From Aequorivita sp. H23M31 (GTDB taxonomy: Bacteria; Bacteroidota; Bacteroidia; Flavobacteriales; Flavobacteriaceae): a stretch of 64,000 nt of DNA. Shown in pieces: positions 34,147-43,204 of the stretch. The translations under genes and the position numbers were made by a program. Position 1 is the stretch's first letter, and each line of letters opens with the position of its first letter. The notes below the pieces were generated by a model that saw only the letters and a program-made list of their open reading frames with translations, searched no databases and was not told where the DNA came from. The DNA lies in the NCBI RefSeq assembly GCF_004022485.1, contig NZ_CP034951.1:2604001-2668000 (forward strand), read 5' to 3'.

Positions 34147-34986
34147 ATGATAATAAAGAAGAATTTAGTTTTAAACACGGCAAACAAAAAGCCAATCCTA
34201 TATGACCTCTACTATTATAAATCAGGAGAACCACTTCCATTGGTTATTTTTAGTCACGGCTACAAGGGTTTTAAAGATTGGGGTGCTTGGAATTTGGTGG
34301 CAGAGGCTTTTGCCGAAGCTGGTTTTTGCTTCATAAAATTCAATTTTTCCCATAATGGAGGAACAATGGAACAACCAATAGATTTCCCCGATTTGGAGGC
34401 TTTTGCGGAAAATAACTTTTCACTGGAGCTAGATGATCTAAATAGGGTTTTAAATGGCATAGAAGATAATGAAATGAATTTGGAGCAACTGGTTTCCAAA
34501 GTATATCTCATTGGACATAGCCGTGGTGGTGGAACAGTTTTGATAAAGGCACAGGAGGATTCAAGAATCGACAGGGTAGTAACCTGGGCGGGAGTAAGTG
34601 ACTTCAAATCTAGATTTCATGAGAATTCACCTGAATTCGAAAATTGGAAAAATAGCGGAATTACCTACGTAGAAAATAGCCGAACTAAACAGCAACTTCC
34701 CCATCATTTTCAGTTTTATGAAGATTTCAAAAGACATGAAGAGCGCTATACCATAAGCCGAGCCGTAAAGAATTTAAAAATTCCTTATCTCATTGTTCAA
34801 GGAGAGGATGATGCTACTGTTACCCTATCAGAAGCGCGAAAACTTCACGGATGGAACCCTACCAGCAAATTGGAAGTTATCCCGTCGGGCGATCACGTTT
34901 TTGGCGCTGTACATCCCTGGAAAGAATCCACCTTACCCGAAAACTTAAGAAAAGTTGTAGATAAAACAATAGATTTTTTAAAATAG
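34147..34986 (+). CDS. alpha/beta hydrolase (dienelactone-hydrolase-like)
   Basis: I chose the ATG at 34147 (MIIKKNLVLNTANKKPILYD), which fits the start of the fold. A GTG at 34081 would add 22 unlikely residues. The 279-residue enzyme shows FSHGYKGFKDWGAWN as the oxyanion region, GHSRGGGT as nucleophile elbow (Ser), VQGEDDATV with the acid and SGDHVFGAVHPW with the His. It is a cytoplasmic serine hydrolase; the substrate is unknown. Confidence 0.9.
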   Translation: MIIKKNLVLNTANKKPILYDLYYYKSGEPLPLVIFSHGYKGFKDWGAWNLVAEAFAEAGFCFIKFNFSHNGGTMEQPIDFPDLEAFAENNFSLELDDLNRVLNGIEDNEMNLEQLVSKVYLIGHSRGGGTVLIKAQEDSRIDRVVTWAGVSDFKSRFHENSPEFENWKNSGITYVENSRTKQQLPHHFQFYEDFKRHEERYTISRAVKNLKIPYLIVQGEDDATVTLSEARKLHGWNPTSKLEVIPSGDHVFGAVHPWKESTLPENLRKVVDKTIDFLK

Positions 34987-35065
34987 GTGTAGGTATTAAA
35001 AAAATTATTACTTTTGGCATCCCAATCTAGTAGATTCTTATGGAATCTTCCAAAAACTGGGAAAC

Positions 35066-35142
<77 letters not shown>

Positions 35143-35165
35143 AATGAAGATGATCTTCAATTTCT

Positions 35166-35195
35166 AACCACTGGTAATACGGTGGTTTTTTATTT
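35166..35195 (+). terminator. terminator after tRNA-Ala
   Basis: AACCAC and GTGGTT arms around TGGTAATACG are followed by a T-rich run. Confidence 0.65.
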
Positions 35196-35221
35196 TTAGG
35201 AAGTTTATTAGAAATAATATA

Positions 35222-35260
35222 AAAAAATCCGTTGAGAATAAGAAGATCTCAACGGATTTT
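35222..35260 (-). terminator. terminator after the superoxide dismutase gene
   Basis: AATCCGTTGAGA and TCTCAACGGATT form a perfect 12-bp stem, with an A-run on the left that reads as a T-run on the minus strand. Confidence 0.85.
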
Positions 35261-35280
35261 CAATAATTGGATTAGCCAAA

Positions 35281-35889
35281 TTATTTGTGTTTTGCGTAAT
35301 TGGAAGCTACTTCATCCCAATTCACTACGTTCCAGAATGCTTCCACATAATCAGGACGCTTATTTTGATACTTTAGATAATACGCGTGTTCCCAGACATC
35401 CAATCCTAAAATAGGATAACCATCACATTTAGTTCCAGGCATCAAGGGATTATCTTGGTTTGGTGTAGCGGAAATTTCCAATTTGCCACCTTTGTTCACG
35501 CAAAGCCAAGCCCAGCCTGAGCCAAATTGGGTTTTGGCAGCAGTTGAAAACTTTTCTTTAAAGGCATCAAAACTTCCAAAGGCCTCATCAATCGCTTTGG
35601 CAAGATCTCCACTAGGTTTTCCACCTCCATTAGGTGACATTACTTTCCAAAATAAACTATGGTTAAAAAACCCTCCTCCATTGTTGCGGACGGCCTTATT
35701 TTCCATATCAAGGTTTTTAAGGATATCCTCAATGGATTTTTTTTCGAGGTCCGTACCTTCAATGGCCTTATTTAAATTATCTGTATAACCTTTATGGTGT
35801 TTATCATGGTGGATTTCCATGGTTTTGGCGTCGATGTTGGGCTCTAATGCATCAAATGCATAGGGCAATTTTGGCAATTCGAATGACAT
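35281..35889 (-). CDS. Fe/Mn superoxide dismutase
   Basis: The 202-residue enzyme converts superoxide to O2 and H2O2. The metal ligands are H27 ([11 protein letters not shown]), H77 ([11 protein letters not shown]), D164 and H168 ([14 protein letters not shown]). The iron/manganese choice cannot be fixed from sequence alone. There is no signal peptide, so it is cytoplasmic. A -7-like TAGCTTTG lies on the minus strand at 35928-35935. The gene has its own terminator. Confidence 0.96.
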   Translation of the reverse strand: MSFELPKLPYAFDALEPNIDAKTMEIHHDKHHKGYTDNLNKAIEGTDLEKKSIEDILKNLDMENKAVRNNGGGFFNHSLFWKVMSPNGGGKPSGDLAKAIDEAFGSFDAFKEKFSTAAKTQFGSGWAWLCVNKGGKLEISATPNQDNPLMPGTKCDGYPILGLDVWEHAYYLKYQNKRPDYVEAFWNVVNWDEVASNYAKHK

Positions 35890-36376
35890 AATATTTTGTT
35901 TTTTTAATTAATTATTTCTCAGGTTCACAAAGCTATGCATTATCTTCATTTTAAAGTGTTATAGATTTGATAAGATTTTGGCTATTGTCTGCGAAATCGG
36001 TATTGTGCAAAAGAAACTGAGGTCTATTTTTTGAAAATGATTTCAAAATGGAAATAAGTAGCCATTCTTGATTTATCTAAACAAAGTTCTTCCTATTATA
36101 TATTTTCCAGTTTTGACTCTTAATTCTGCCCCGTACGCTTTACAAATATTTCTTGGTTAATTTTTCATCTACTCTTTAGATTCTGGAGACAAGTGGGCCC
36201 TGGTGGAATCTTGATTCTTCCACCTATTCCTTAATTTCGGCGGGAAAGTGATTCTTGGTTGATTCTTAATTGGGTATTGGCGCTTCCGGGCTCTTGGTTC
36301 CTCGCTCCTATTTCTTGAGTCTTCCCTTCTCTTTACGACGGACAAATGGTGTAACTGATTCTTGACTCCCCACCGT
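35890..36376. other. 487-bp gene-free gap with degenerate GATTCTTG repeats
   Basis: Apart from the leader of the dismutase gene I see no gene or RNA here. GATTCTTG or close forms (GATTCTTA, CATTCTTG) recur about seven times between 36065 and 36370, often next to TTGATTCTT, as in a decaying tandem repeat. Confidence 0.5.
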
Positions 36377-36922
36377 TTATCTTAAGGTATCACGTTTAGA
36401 ATTTATTGGGAACTCTAGTTGTGGATGGAGATCCAATTCTTCAAGATGTTTTTCAATTGTGGGAAGAATTGTGGGTGCCAATACGGCAATCGGTGCATAT
36501 AACGTTGAAGTTTCACGCTTTTCTGGAGTTAGAATGCTATAATTTTCTGAAGAATTTACCAACATAAAAATAACACTAATGAGAAAAGCAGTTTTTATGA
36601 CATTAAGGATTCCACCCATAAATTTATTTAGAAATCCCATAAGGGCAAAATTTGCCACCTTAGTTAAAACACGGCCCAGAAGAGCAAAAAGAAGGACTAC
36701 CAATACTAAGGTTATAACAAACGCGGCTATTCGATTAATATCTGAACTCCAATCAAACCAACGGACCAAATAATCCGCTACATATCCCGAAAAAAATACA
36801 GCACAATAAACTCCAGCGACTAAACCGATCAGGGATGCCAGTACGCGGAGAAAGCCTTTGCGGAAACCCATAAAAAAGGCAATAATTAAAATCAATCCCA
36901 GAACGATATCGATGGTATTCAT
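36377..36922 (-). CDS. CvpA family membrane protein
   Basis: I chose the ATG at 36922 (MNTIDIVLGLILIIAFFMGF), since the longer frame adds 12 residues with no family match. The 181-residue protein has four spans, with the CvpA signature GFRKGFLRVLASLIGLVAGV after the first. CvpA proteins take part in envelope stability and were first tied to colicin V production. The gene is divergent from the unit at 37043, next to pheS. Confidence 0.9.
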   Translation of the reverse strand: MNTIDIVLGLILIIAFFMGFRKGFLRVLASLIGLVAGVYCAVFFSGYVADYLVRWFDWSSDINRIAAFVITLVLVVLLFALLGRVLTKVANFALMGFLNKFMGGILNVIKTAFLISVIFMLVNSSENYSILTPEKRETSTLYAPIAVLAPTILPTIEKHLEELDLHPQLEFPINSKRDTLR

Positions 36923-37012
36923 TATGTAGAATTTTTCATAAATATAGCTATTTCCCATTTTAAATCTTGATTTCTGATTTCTGAAAAATTCAAAATTCAG
37001 AATAGTAAAATG

Positions 37013-37020
37013 TATCTTTG
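37013..37020 (+). promoter_or_regulatory. -7 box TATCTTTG
   Basis: A consensus Bacteroidota -7 element lies 23 bases before the ATG at 37043. No clear -33 box is seen at the standard distance. Confidence 0.5.
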
Positions 37021-37042
37021 CAGATATTTAAATGTGAATAGG

Positions 37043-37399
37043 ATGGCACGTGATGAACAATTAAAAGAAAGATGGGACGCCGTGGTAAAACTTCTTGGCG
37101 AGCGTTTTGCCGATGGGGTCGTACTGGATCTTGATGCAATCATTTATTTGGTCGGTCTTCAGGAGTTGGGCCAATTGCATAGAAAATTCAAAAAGGACGA
37201 AAAATTGAATCTGATGCATATTGCAATCTGTCGCCTGCTGCAGCCCTACGGCTACTATGAATTTGAATATGTGGACAAGGACGGATGGCCGCACTATAAG
37301 GTTTTGGAACAATTGCCCCCATTAAAAGCTGGAGAGCAAAGTGTCTTAATGAAGGAAGCTATTGTGCAGTATTTTATGGAGAAAGACGTAATTGCTTAA
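37043..37399 (+). CDS. conserved hypothetical protein upstream of pheS
   Basis: I chose the ATG at 37043 (MARDEQLKERWDAVVKLLGE), because an upstream frame start at 37010 overlaps the promoter box. The 118-residue soluble protein is mostly helical, with GVVLDLDAIIYLVGLQELGQ and YGYYEFEYVDKDGWPHYKVL. I do not recognise a domain. It ends 20 bases before pheS and is probably co-transcribed with it. Confidence 0.85.
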   Translation: MARDEQLKERWDAVVKLLGERFADGVVLDLDAIIYLVGLQELGQLHRKFKKDEKLNLMHIAICRLLQPYGYYEFEYVDKDGWPHYKVLEQLPPLKAGEQSVLMKEAIVQYFMEKDVIA

Positions 37400-37418
37400 T
37401 CGGATTAATTATCTAAAA

Positions 37419-38438
37419 ATGATAGAAACAATAAAGAAACATATTGCCGAGGTAGAATCTTTTTCATCTGCCAAAATAGAGGAAATCGAAAACTTCCGGA
37501 TAAAGTATTTGGGTAAAAAGGGAGTTCTAAACACTTTCTTCGCTGAGTTCAAAAATGTACCCAACGATCAAAAGAAGGAATTTGGACAGGTTATCAATAC
37601 TCTTAAGAATGCTGCCCAGGATAAGATCAATGAATTGAAGGAAGCCTACGAGGGATCACAGGAAACCAAAGCATCCTACGGTGATCTTTCCAGACCAGGA
37701 GAGACGGTTCAATTAGGCTCCCGACATCCTATTTCACTTGTTAAGAATAGGATAATCGATATCTTTTTACGCATTGGGTTCAACGTTTCTGAGGGACCTG
37801 AAATGGAGGACGACTGGCATAATTTTTCGGCTTTAAACCTTCCAGAATATCATCCCGCACGAGATATGCAGGACACATTCTTTATCCAAACTAATCCCGA
37901 TGTACTCCTGCGTACGCACACTTCGTCTGTTCAGGTGCGTTATATGGAAAATAATAAACCGCCAATCCGCACTATTTCTCCAGGACGAGTCTATAGAAAC
38001 GAAGCTATTTCTGCACGTTCACATTGCTTCTTCCACCAAGTAGAAGGTCTCTATGTGGATAAGGGAGTCAGCTTTGCCGATTTAAAGCAGACTTTACAAT
38101 ATTTTACAACAGAAATGTTCGGGAAATCAAAAATCCGACTTCGTCCTTCCTATTTTCCCTTTACTGAACCTAGTGCGGAGGTTGATGTTTATTGGGGCCT
38201 GGAAACAGAAACTGACTATAGAATGACTAAGGGAACAGGTTGGTTGGAGATTATGGGTTGCGGTATGGTCGACCCCAATGTGCTAAAGAATTGTGGAATT
38301 GACTCTGATATTTACTCCGGTTTCGCCTTCGGAATGGGAATAGATAGAATTGCCATGCTACTCCATCAAATTCCGGATATAAGAATGTTTGCGGAAAATG
38401 ATGTGAGGTTCCTGGAGCAGTTTAAAAGTGTATTGTAG
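37419..38438 (+). CDS. pheS: phenylalanine-tRNA ligase alpha subunit
   Basis: I chose the ATG at 37419 (MIETIKKHIAEVESF). The 339-residue class II synthetase subunit has an N-terminal coiled coil. Motif 1 lies around ISLVKNRIIDIFLRIGFNVS, motif 2 is RTISPGRVYRNEAISARSH with CFFHQVEGLYVD, and motif 3 is FAFGMGIDRIAMLLH. It charges tRNA-Phe together with PheT, which is not in this window. Confidence 0.96.
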   Translation: MIETIKKHIAEVESFSSAKIEEIENFRIKYLGKKGVLNTFFAEFKNVPNDQKKEFGQVINTLKNAAQDKINELKEAYEGSQETKASYGDLSRPGETVQLGSRHPISLVKNRIIDIFLRIGFNVSEGPEMEDDWHNFSALNLPEYHPARDMQDTFFIQTNPDVLLRTHTSSVQVRYMENNKPPIRTISPGRVYRNEAISARSHCFFHQVEGLYVDKGVSFADLKQTLQYFTTEMFGKSKIRLRPSYFPFTEPSAEVDVYWGLETETDYRMTKGTGWLEIMGCGMVDPNVLKNCGIDSDIYSGFAFGMGIDRIAMLLHQIPDIRMFAENDVRFLEQFKSVL

Positions 38439-38571
38439 TTGTCGGGAACGTTAAGACTTCGATAAAATATGGCTTATCAATCTAACTTGAAGGGTGCTGT
38501 AAAGTAACATTATTTATCTTTAACATTCGAAAGTTGAATTCTTATAATTTAATTCCAAAAAAAGATATACC

Positions 38572-38736
38572 ATGACCAAATACCTTGTTATTGCATTATT
38601 GATCATTGTTGCTTTAGTTGTAGCCTATTTTACATTTGTTGTAGCAACCATTAAAATCGCTTTTGGTGGTATAATGCTTGGCATAGCCGCTATTGCTCTA
38701 TTGGTAGTTTGGATAATGTGGAAATCAAAAGACTAA
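38572..38736 (+). CDS. small two-span membrane protein (54 residues)
   Basis: The frame starts MTKYLVIALLIIVALVVAYF and ends VVWIMWKSKD. Two hydrophobic helices leave almost no soluble part. It starts 134 bases after pheS and stops three bases before the next ATG, which suggests a real gene co-transcribed with it. Function is unknown. Confidence 0.65.
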   Translation: MTKYLVIALLIIVALVVAYFTFVVATIKIAFGGIMLGIAAIALLVVWIMWKSKD

Positions 38737-38739
38737 TCT

Positions 38740-39135
38740 ATGCGTAAGGATATAGAAATCCCTAAAGCAAAGAATGTATATGTCGTGGCCGTGAAAGAAT
38801 GGGATGAAGATTTCCAGTCCCAAGAATGGAATATTTATCTTATAAATGGCCGAACGGACGTAATTTCCATGGTGTTGGTAGTTTCCAGAGGGAAAAGTGA
38901 AGATAGAAAGACTTCAACTTTGAGGCAATCATTAGGTGATATACAACCAAACCAATCCATAAAAATAGAATTTATTCCTTCTGAAGTTCTTGGTTTTACC
39001 AACGAATATCTTGTTACTTTCTTTGCTGAAAACAAACTGTTCGAGAAAAATTATGTTTTTGATCCCAAAAGTATTTCAGATTCAAACCTTGATGGAATTC
39101 CATTACTGGAGAAGGAAGGTGTTTTCGCTAGATAA
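38740..39135 (+). CDS. conserved hypothetical protein
   Basis: This 131-residue soluble protein reads MRKDIEIPKAKNVYVVAVKE, EWNIYLINGRTDVISMVLVV and IKIEFIPSEVLGFTNEYLVT, with alternating hydrophobic residues suggesting a beta-rich fold. I recognise no domain or active site. It follows the small membrane protein by three bases. Confidence 0.85.
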   Translation: MRKDIEIPKAKNVYVVAVKEWDEDFQSQEWNIYLINGRTDVISMVLVVSRGKSEDRKTSTLRQSLGDIQPNQSIKIEFIPSEVLGFTNEYLVTFFAENKLFEKNYVFDPKSISDSNLDGIPLLEKEGVFAR

Positions 39136-39208
39136 ACGATAGGAAATTACATCTTTCCAATAATTCGGAATTCTTTTTAATTTTAGAGTTCTTATAAAAT
39201 TTCTGTCA

Positions 39209-40147
39209 ATGCTCAAAGTTGATATTGATTCCTTTTCTTATTCTGAAGTTACCATTCTGAAGGATATCCACTTCCGCATAAAATCTGGTGAACATTTAAG
39301 CATTCTTGGCGAAAGCGGTTGTGGTAAATCCACTCTTCTTCATCTTATCTATGGGCTTCTTAACCTAGATGAAGGTGAAATCCATTATAATAATACCAAA
39401 CTTTTAGGCCCCGGACATTCGTTGGTTCCTGGGGAACCTTTTATGAAGCTGGTGGCACAGGAATTCGATATTATGCCTTTCACTACTGTAGCGGAAAATT
39501 TGGCCTCATTTCTTACAGGACTAGATGAGGATAAGAATAGGATTGAAGAACTGTTGGAAGTTGTGGAGCTGCAGCCTTTTAAAAACACCTTGGTCAAAAA
39601 TCTTAGTGGCGGACAAAAACAGCGAGTTGCCCTTGCCAAAGCTTTGGCAAATGAACCACAGATTTTACTCTTGGACGAACCCTTTAGTAATATCGATGTC
39701 TTTAAAAAAAGCAAACTAAGGCGAAATCTCTTCAATCATCTTAAAGAGAAAAATGTCAGTTGTATTTCTGCTACCCACGATAGTGAAGAAGCTTTGGCTT
39801 TTTCAGATTATATCCTGATGTTGAAAAATGGTAGTATGGAAATGTTCGGAAGACCAGAAGAGATATATCAAAATGTTTCCGACGAATACCAAGGAGGGTT
39901 TTTTGGCGATGTCAATGTGTTGCCTAAACAGTTGTTCTCTTCAGCAAGGACAGAAGGAGAAGTTTTAATCTTTCCACACCAACTACAAATTTCCACAATG
40001 GAAACAGATTTTCCCGTGGTAGTAGAAAAATGTTATTTCCATGGCACCCATTATCTAATTCAGAGTAAGTGGAACAATAAAGATATTTTCTTTAATCATT
40101 TCAAAAAACTTAAAAAAGGAAGTGTTTTTCATCTCGAATATCATTAA
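39209..40147 (+). CDS. ABC transporter ATP-binding protein
   Basis: This 312-residue ATPase has Walker A GESGCGKST (about 35-43), a Q-loop VAQEFDIMPFTT, signature LSGGQKQR, Walker B ILLLDEP and the H-loop SATHDSEEA. About 70 residues after position 240 (LIFPHQLQISTMETDFPVVV onward) look like a TOBE-type regulatory domain, as in importers of the MalK/FbpC kind. No permease or binding protein is adjacent, so partner and substrate are unknown. Confidence 0.9.
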   Translation: MLKVDIDSFSYSEVTILKDIHFRIKSGEHLSILGESGCGKSTLLHLIYGLLNLDEGEIHYNNTKLLGPGHSLVPGEPFMKLVAQEFDIMPFTTVAENLASFLTGLDEDKNRIEELLEVVELQPFKNTLVKNLSGGQKQRVALAKALANEPQILLLDEPFSNIDVFKKSKLRRNLFNHLKEKNVSCISATHDSEEALAFSDYILMLKNGSMEMFGRPEEIYQNVSDEYQGGFFGDVNVLPKQLFSSARTEGEVLIFPHQLQISTMETDFPVVVEKCYFHGTHYLIQSKWNNKDIFFNHFKKLKKGSVFHLEYH

Positions 40148-40236
40148 AAATTGGATTTTTGATTGATACCTGATTTTAATTGTGGTTTTTGAATGTTAAA
40201 TTTCTAAATTTACTTCAAAGCTCAAACCTTCCGTGA

Positions 40237-41694
40237 ATGAATTGGATTCTACTTCTTGAGATAATCTATATTCTTATTGTAATCTTTACTTGTGGCCGGG
40301 TCATTTATGATACACAGAGCACCACTAAGACCTTTGCCTATCTTCTAGCAATCATATTTTTACCGTTTATTGGAATTATTATTTATTTTTCCCTGGGCAT
40401 CAATTATCGGAAACGTAAAATTTATAGTAAGAAGATTTTTGGTGATGATAAGAGGGTAGCCGCAATACGAAAGCAAATATCCGTGGATTCCAAAGCGATT
40501 TTCTCAAATAAGGAATCCCCAGTGATTAATTTTAAAAAACTCGCGCTTCTTATTCTTAACCAAACTCTTAGTCCTATTATTGGCGATAATGACGTTTCTC
40601 TGTTGTTGAACGGTGAAAATAAATTCCCAAAAGTGTTTGAAGCTTTAAAAAGCGCCAAGGACCACATCCATATTGAGTATTATATTTTTAATGATGATTC
40701 GGTAGGATGCAAAATAATAGATTTATTGATTGAGAAGGCCAAGGAAGGCGTGAAGGTTCGATTTATTTACGATGATTTTGGAAGCCGTGCAATCCGAAAG
40801 GTGCAAGTCCCACGATTAATTGCTGCAGGTGTAGAAGCATTTCCATTCTATCGTATAAAGCTTATTAGTTTCGCAAACAGGCTGAATTATCGTAACCACC
40901 GAAAGATAATTATAATTGATGGAACGATTGGATTTGTGGGAGGCATTAACGTCAGCGATAAATATGTTAACTCTACCACGGAAAAGGAGATCTTATTTTG
41001 GCGCGATACCCATTTGATGATTGAGGGTCCGGCAGTAAGGACCTTGCAATATATTTTTATAGGCGATTGGAACTATTGTTCAGGAACCTTGTTGGAACCT
41101 AAGGATCATTTCTTTCCTCAGATGCATCGAATTCCGGTTGAAAAAGGAAAAATTGTCCAAATTGTTGCAAGTGGTCCCGATTCTGATACCGCACTGATCG
41201 AACAATCCTTAATGCAGGCTATAAATCTCGCGAAGGAAGAAATTCTTATTACCACTCCTTATTTTATCCCCGGCCTGAGTCTGCTGGATTGTTTAATGCT
41301 AGCTGCATATAGTGGGATTAAGATAAAATTGTTGGTGCCTGGAATCTCAGATTCCCATTTGGTAAATTTTGCGGCGCGCTCCTATTATGGTCGGCTTATG
41401 AAAGCTGGCGCCGAGATTTATCGCTACGATAAGGGATTTGTGCATGCCAAAACCATGGTTGTGGATAAACAATTGGCCATAGTTGGCACGGCGAATATGG
41501 ATATTCGAAGTTTCGATCTCAACTTTGAGGTAAATGCAATTGTTTATGACGAGGAAATTGCCAAAGAACTTTCACAAGCATTTTATGACGATTTAAATTG
41601 TGCAACAAAAATAGATAATGAACAATGGAGAACCCGCTCCAATGCAATCCAACTGATAGAAAAGATTGCTGGATTATTTTCGCCGTTGATGTGA
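40237..41694 (+). CDS. cls: cardiolipin synthase (phospholipase D family)
   Basis: The 485-residue enzyme has two N-terminal spans (LLEIIYILIVIFTCGRVIYD and FAYLLAIIFLPFIGIIIYFS) and two HKD motifs: NHRKIIIIDGTIGFVGG and HAKTMVVDKQLAIVGTAN. It joins phosphatidylglycerol units into cardiolipin at the inner membrane. The length is standard for bacterial Cls. It stands as a single gene before a tRNA. Confidence 0.94.
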   Translation: MNWILLLEIIYILIVIFTCGRVIYDTQSTTKTFAYLLAIIFLPFIGIIIYFSLGINYRKRKIYSKKIFGDDKRVAAIRKQISVDSKAIFSNKESPVINFKKLALLILNQTLSPIIGDNDVSLLLNGENKFPKVFEALKSAKDHIHIEYYIFNDDSVGCKIIDLLIEKAKEGVKVRFIYDDFGSRAIRKVQVPRLIAAGVEAFPFYRIKLISFANRLNYRNHRKIIIIDGTIGFVGGINVSDKYVNSTTEKEILFWRDTHLMIEGPAVRTLQYIFIGDWNYCSGTLLEPKDHFFPQMHRIPVEKGKIVQIVASGPDSDTALIEQSLMQAINLAKEEILITTPYFIPGLSLLDCLMLAAYSGIKIKLLVPGISDSHLVNFAARSYYGRLMKAGAEIYRYDKGFVHAKTMVVDKQLAIVGTANMDIRSFDLNFEVNAIVYDEEIAKELSQAFYDDLNCATKIDNEQWRTRSNAIQLIEKIAGLFSPLM

Positions 41695-41757
41695 TCTAAG
41701 ATAGGAAGTTCTTCGAAATCAATCATCAAATACGTGTCGTACCCGAATTAGGGCCAT

Positions 41758-41794
41758 AAAAAAATCCCTAAACAGTTAAACCATTTAGGGATTC
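41758..41794. terminator. terminator beside tRNA-Leu
   Basis: AAATCCCTAAA and TTTAGGGATT arms surround CAGTTAAACCA, with an A-run on the left. It can end the minus-strand tRNA and possibly cls on the other strand. Confidence 0.75.
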
Positions 41795-41795
41795 G

Positions 41796-41877
41796 TACTC
41801 GAGGCGGGAATCGAACCCGCACGTCCGAAAACACTGGATTTTGAATCCAGCGCGTCTACCAATTCCGCCACTCGAGC
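41796..41877 (-). tRNA. tRNA-Leu (anticodon CAA)
   Basis: On the minus strand GCTCGAG opens the acceptor and pairs with CTCGAGT. The anticodon stem CTGGA/TCCAG encloses TTCAAAA with CAA in the centre. A variable arm (TGTTTTCGGACG) and T arm GCGGGTTCGATTCCCGC follow. CCA is not encoded. Confidence 0.95.
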
Positions 41878-41902
41878 TTCTATTAGGTTCTTACCTTTCC
41901 GC

Positions 41903-41918
41903 CTCCCGATAGCCATCG
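41903..41918. repeat. short palindrome CCCGATAGCCATCGGG
   Basis: A perfect 6-bp stem with an AGCC loop lies just upstream of tRNA-Leu on its strand. It resembles other short GC-rich palindromes in the window and is probably dispersed. Confidence 0.5.
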
Positions 41919-42012
41919 GGACCGGCAATGGGTGGCAAAAATAAACAAATATTTAGAATATCAACAGAATTTTTGCTGTCTTATTTTTATAAATTCTCGT
42001 GTCAATAATCTT

Positions 42013-42020
42013 TACCTTTG
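42013..42020 (+). promoter_or_regulatory. -7 box TACCTTTG upstream of prs
   Basis: It fits TAnnTTTG and lies 30 bases before the ATG. A standard -33 box is not obvious. Confidence 0.5.
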
Positions 42021-42049
42021 TTGGCAGTTAAAAAACAAAACCTGATACT

Positions 42050-42988
42050 ATGCCAACCCTTGCACCCGAACCAAAAATTTTTGCCTGTAAACAAAGTGAA
42101 GCCCTTGGAAAAGATATAGCCGATGCTTTCGGAACCGATCTGGGGAATGTAATAACTTCCCATTATTCCGATGGAGAGTTCCAGCCATCATTTGAAGAAT
42201 CTGTTCGCGGTAGCCGTGTATTTTTAATCGGTTCTACTTATCCTAATAGCGACCACTTGATGGAGCTTTTGTTGATGATTGACGCTGCAAAACGTTCCTC
42301 TGCCAGGCACATTACCGCCGTAATACCTTATTTTGGTTGGGCACGCCAGGATAGAAAGGATAAACCACGAGTTCCTATTGCTGCAAAATTAGTCGCCAAA
42401 ATGCTGGAGACTGCCGGTGCTACGCGGATTATTACAATGGATCTTCACGCCGACCAAATTCAAGGATTTTTTGAGAAACCCGTGGATCACCTTTTTGCAT
42501 CTACTATTTTTCTTCCCTATCTACGAAGTCTAAACTTAGACAACCTTACCATCGCATCTCCCGATATGGGCGGTTCAAAAAGAGCATATGCCTATTCCAA
42601 ATTTCTTAATAGTGATGTGGTAATTTGCTATAAGCAAAGAGAAAAGGCCAATATTATTTCGCACATGGAACTTATAGGAGACGTACAAGGAAAGAATGTT
42701 GTTCTTGTTGATGATATGGTCGATACAGCGGGTACTCTTACCACTGCCGCCGACTTGATGATGGAACGAGGTGCGGTTAGCGTTCGTGCAGTTTGCACGC
42801 ATCCTTTGCTTTCTGGAAATGCTTATGAGCGTATTGAAAAATCGCAGTTAGTGGAATTGATTGTTTCAGATACCATCCCTACCAAGAAAAGTGATAAGAT
42901 AAGAGTAATTAGTTGCGCAAAACTCTTTGCCGATGTGATGCTCAGTGTAAATGCAAATAAATCCATCAGCGGGAAGTTTTTAATGTAG
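42050..42988 (+). CDS. prs: ribose-phosphate pyrophosphokinase
   Basis: The 312-residue enzyme makes PRPP from ribose 5-phosphate and ATP for nucleotide, His and Trp synthesis. It shows the substrate loop RQDRKDKPRVPIAAKLVA, the metal site TMDLHADQIQGFF and the PRPP-binding signature VVLVDDMVDTAGTL. SDGEFQPSFEESVRGSRVFL near the N-terminus is also typical. Length is normal. Confidence 0.96.
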   Translation: MPTLAPEPKIFACKQSEALGKDIADAFGTDLGNVITSHYSDGEFQPSFEESVRGSRVFLIGSTYPNSDHLMELLLMIDAAKRSSARHITAVIPYFGWARQDRKDKPRVPIAAKLVAKMLETAGATRIITMDLHADQIQGFFEKPVDHLFASTIFLPYLRSLNLDNLTIASPDMGGSKRAYAYSKFLNSDVVICYKQREKANIISHMELIGDVQGKNVVLVDDMVDTAGTLTTAADLMMERGAVSVRAVCTHPLLSGNAYERIEKSQLVELIVSDTIPTKKSDKIRVISCAKLFADVMLSVNANKSISGKFLM

Positions 42989-43118
42989 TTTTCGTTTTTT
43001 TCTGGATTATTCTTGGATTTATAGTGATGAAATATAAATAAAATCTAATCCATAACTTTTGTTACCCTCCAATAATACACTCAGTTTTCTCGGTAATATT
43101 AAAACCTTCTTTATTTCG

Positions 43119-43126
43119 TAAGTTTG
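43119..43126 (+). promoter_or_regulatory. -7 box TAAGTTTG upstream of recJ
   Basis: It matches TAnnTTTG and lies 78 bases before the recJ ATG. The leader between them has no visible ORF. Confidence 0.4.
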
Positions 43127-43204
43127 CAATTCTCCCCTTGATAGAAATATTCCCGATTCATTTATCATTGAAAAAGGGAAAGAGTAACCTAGGAACTTTC
43201 GATT

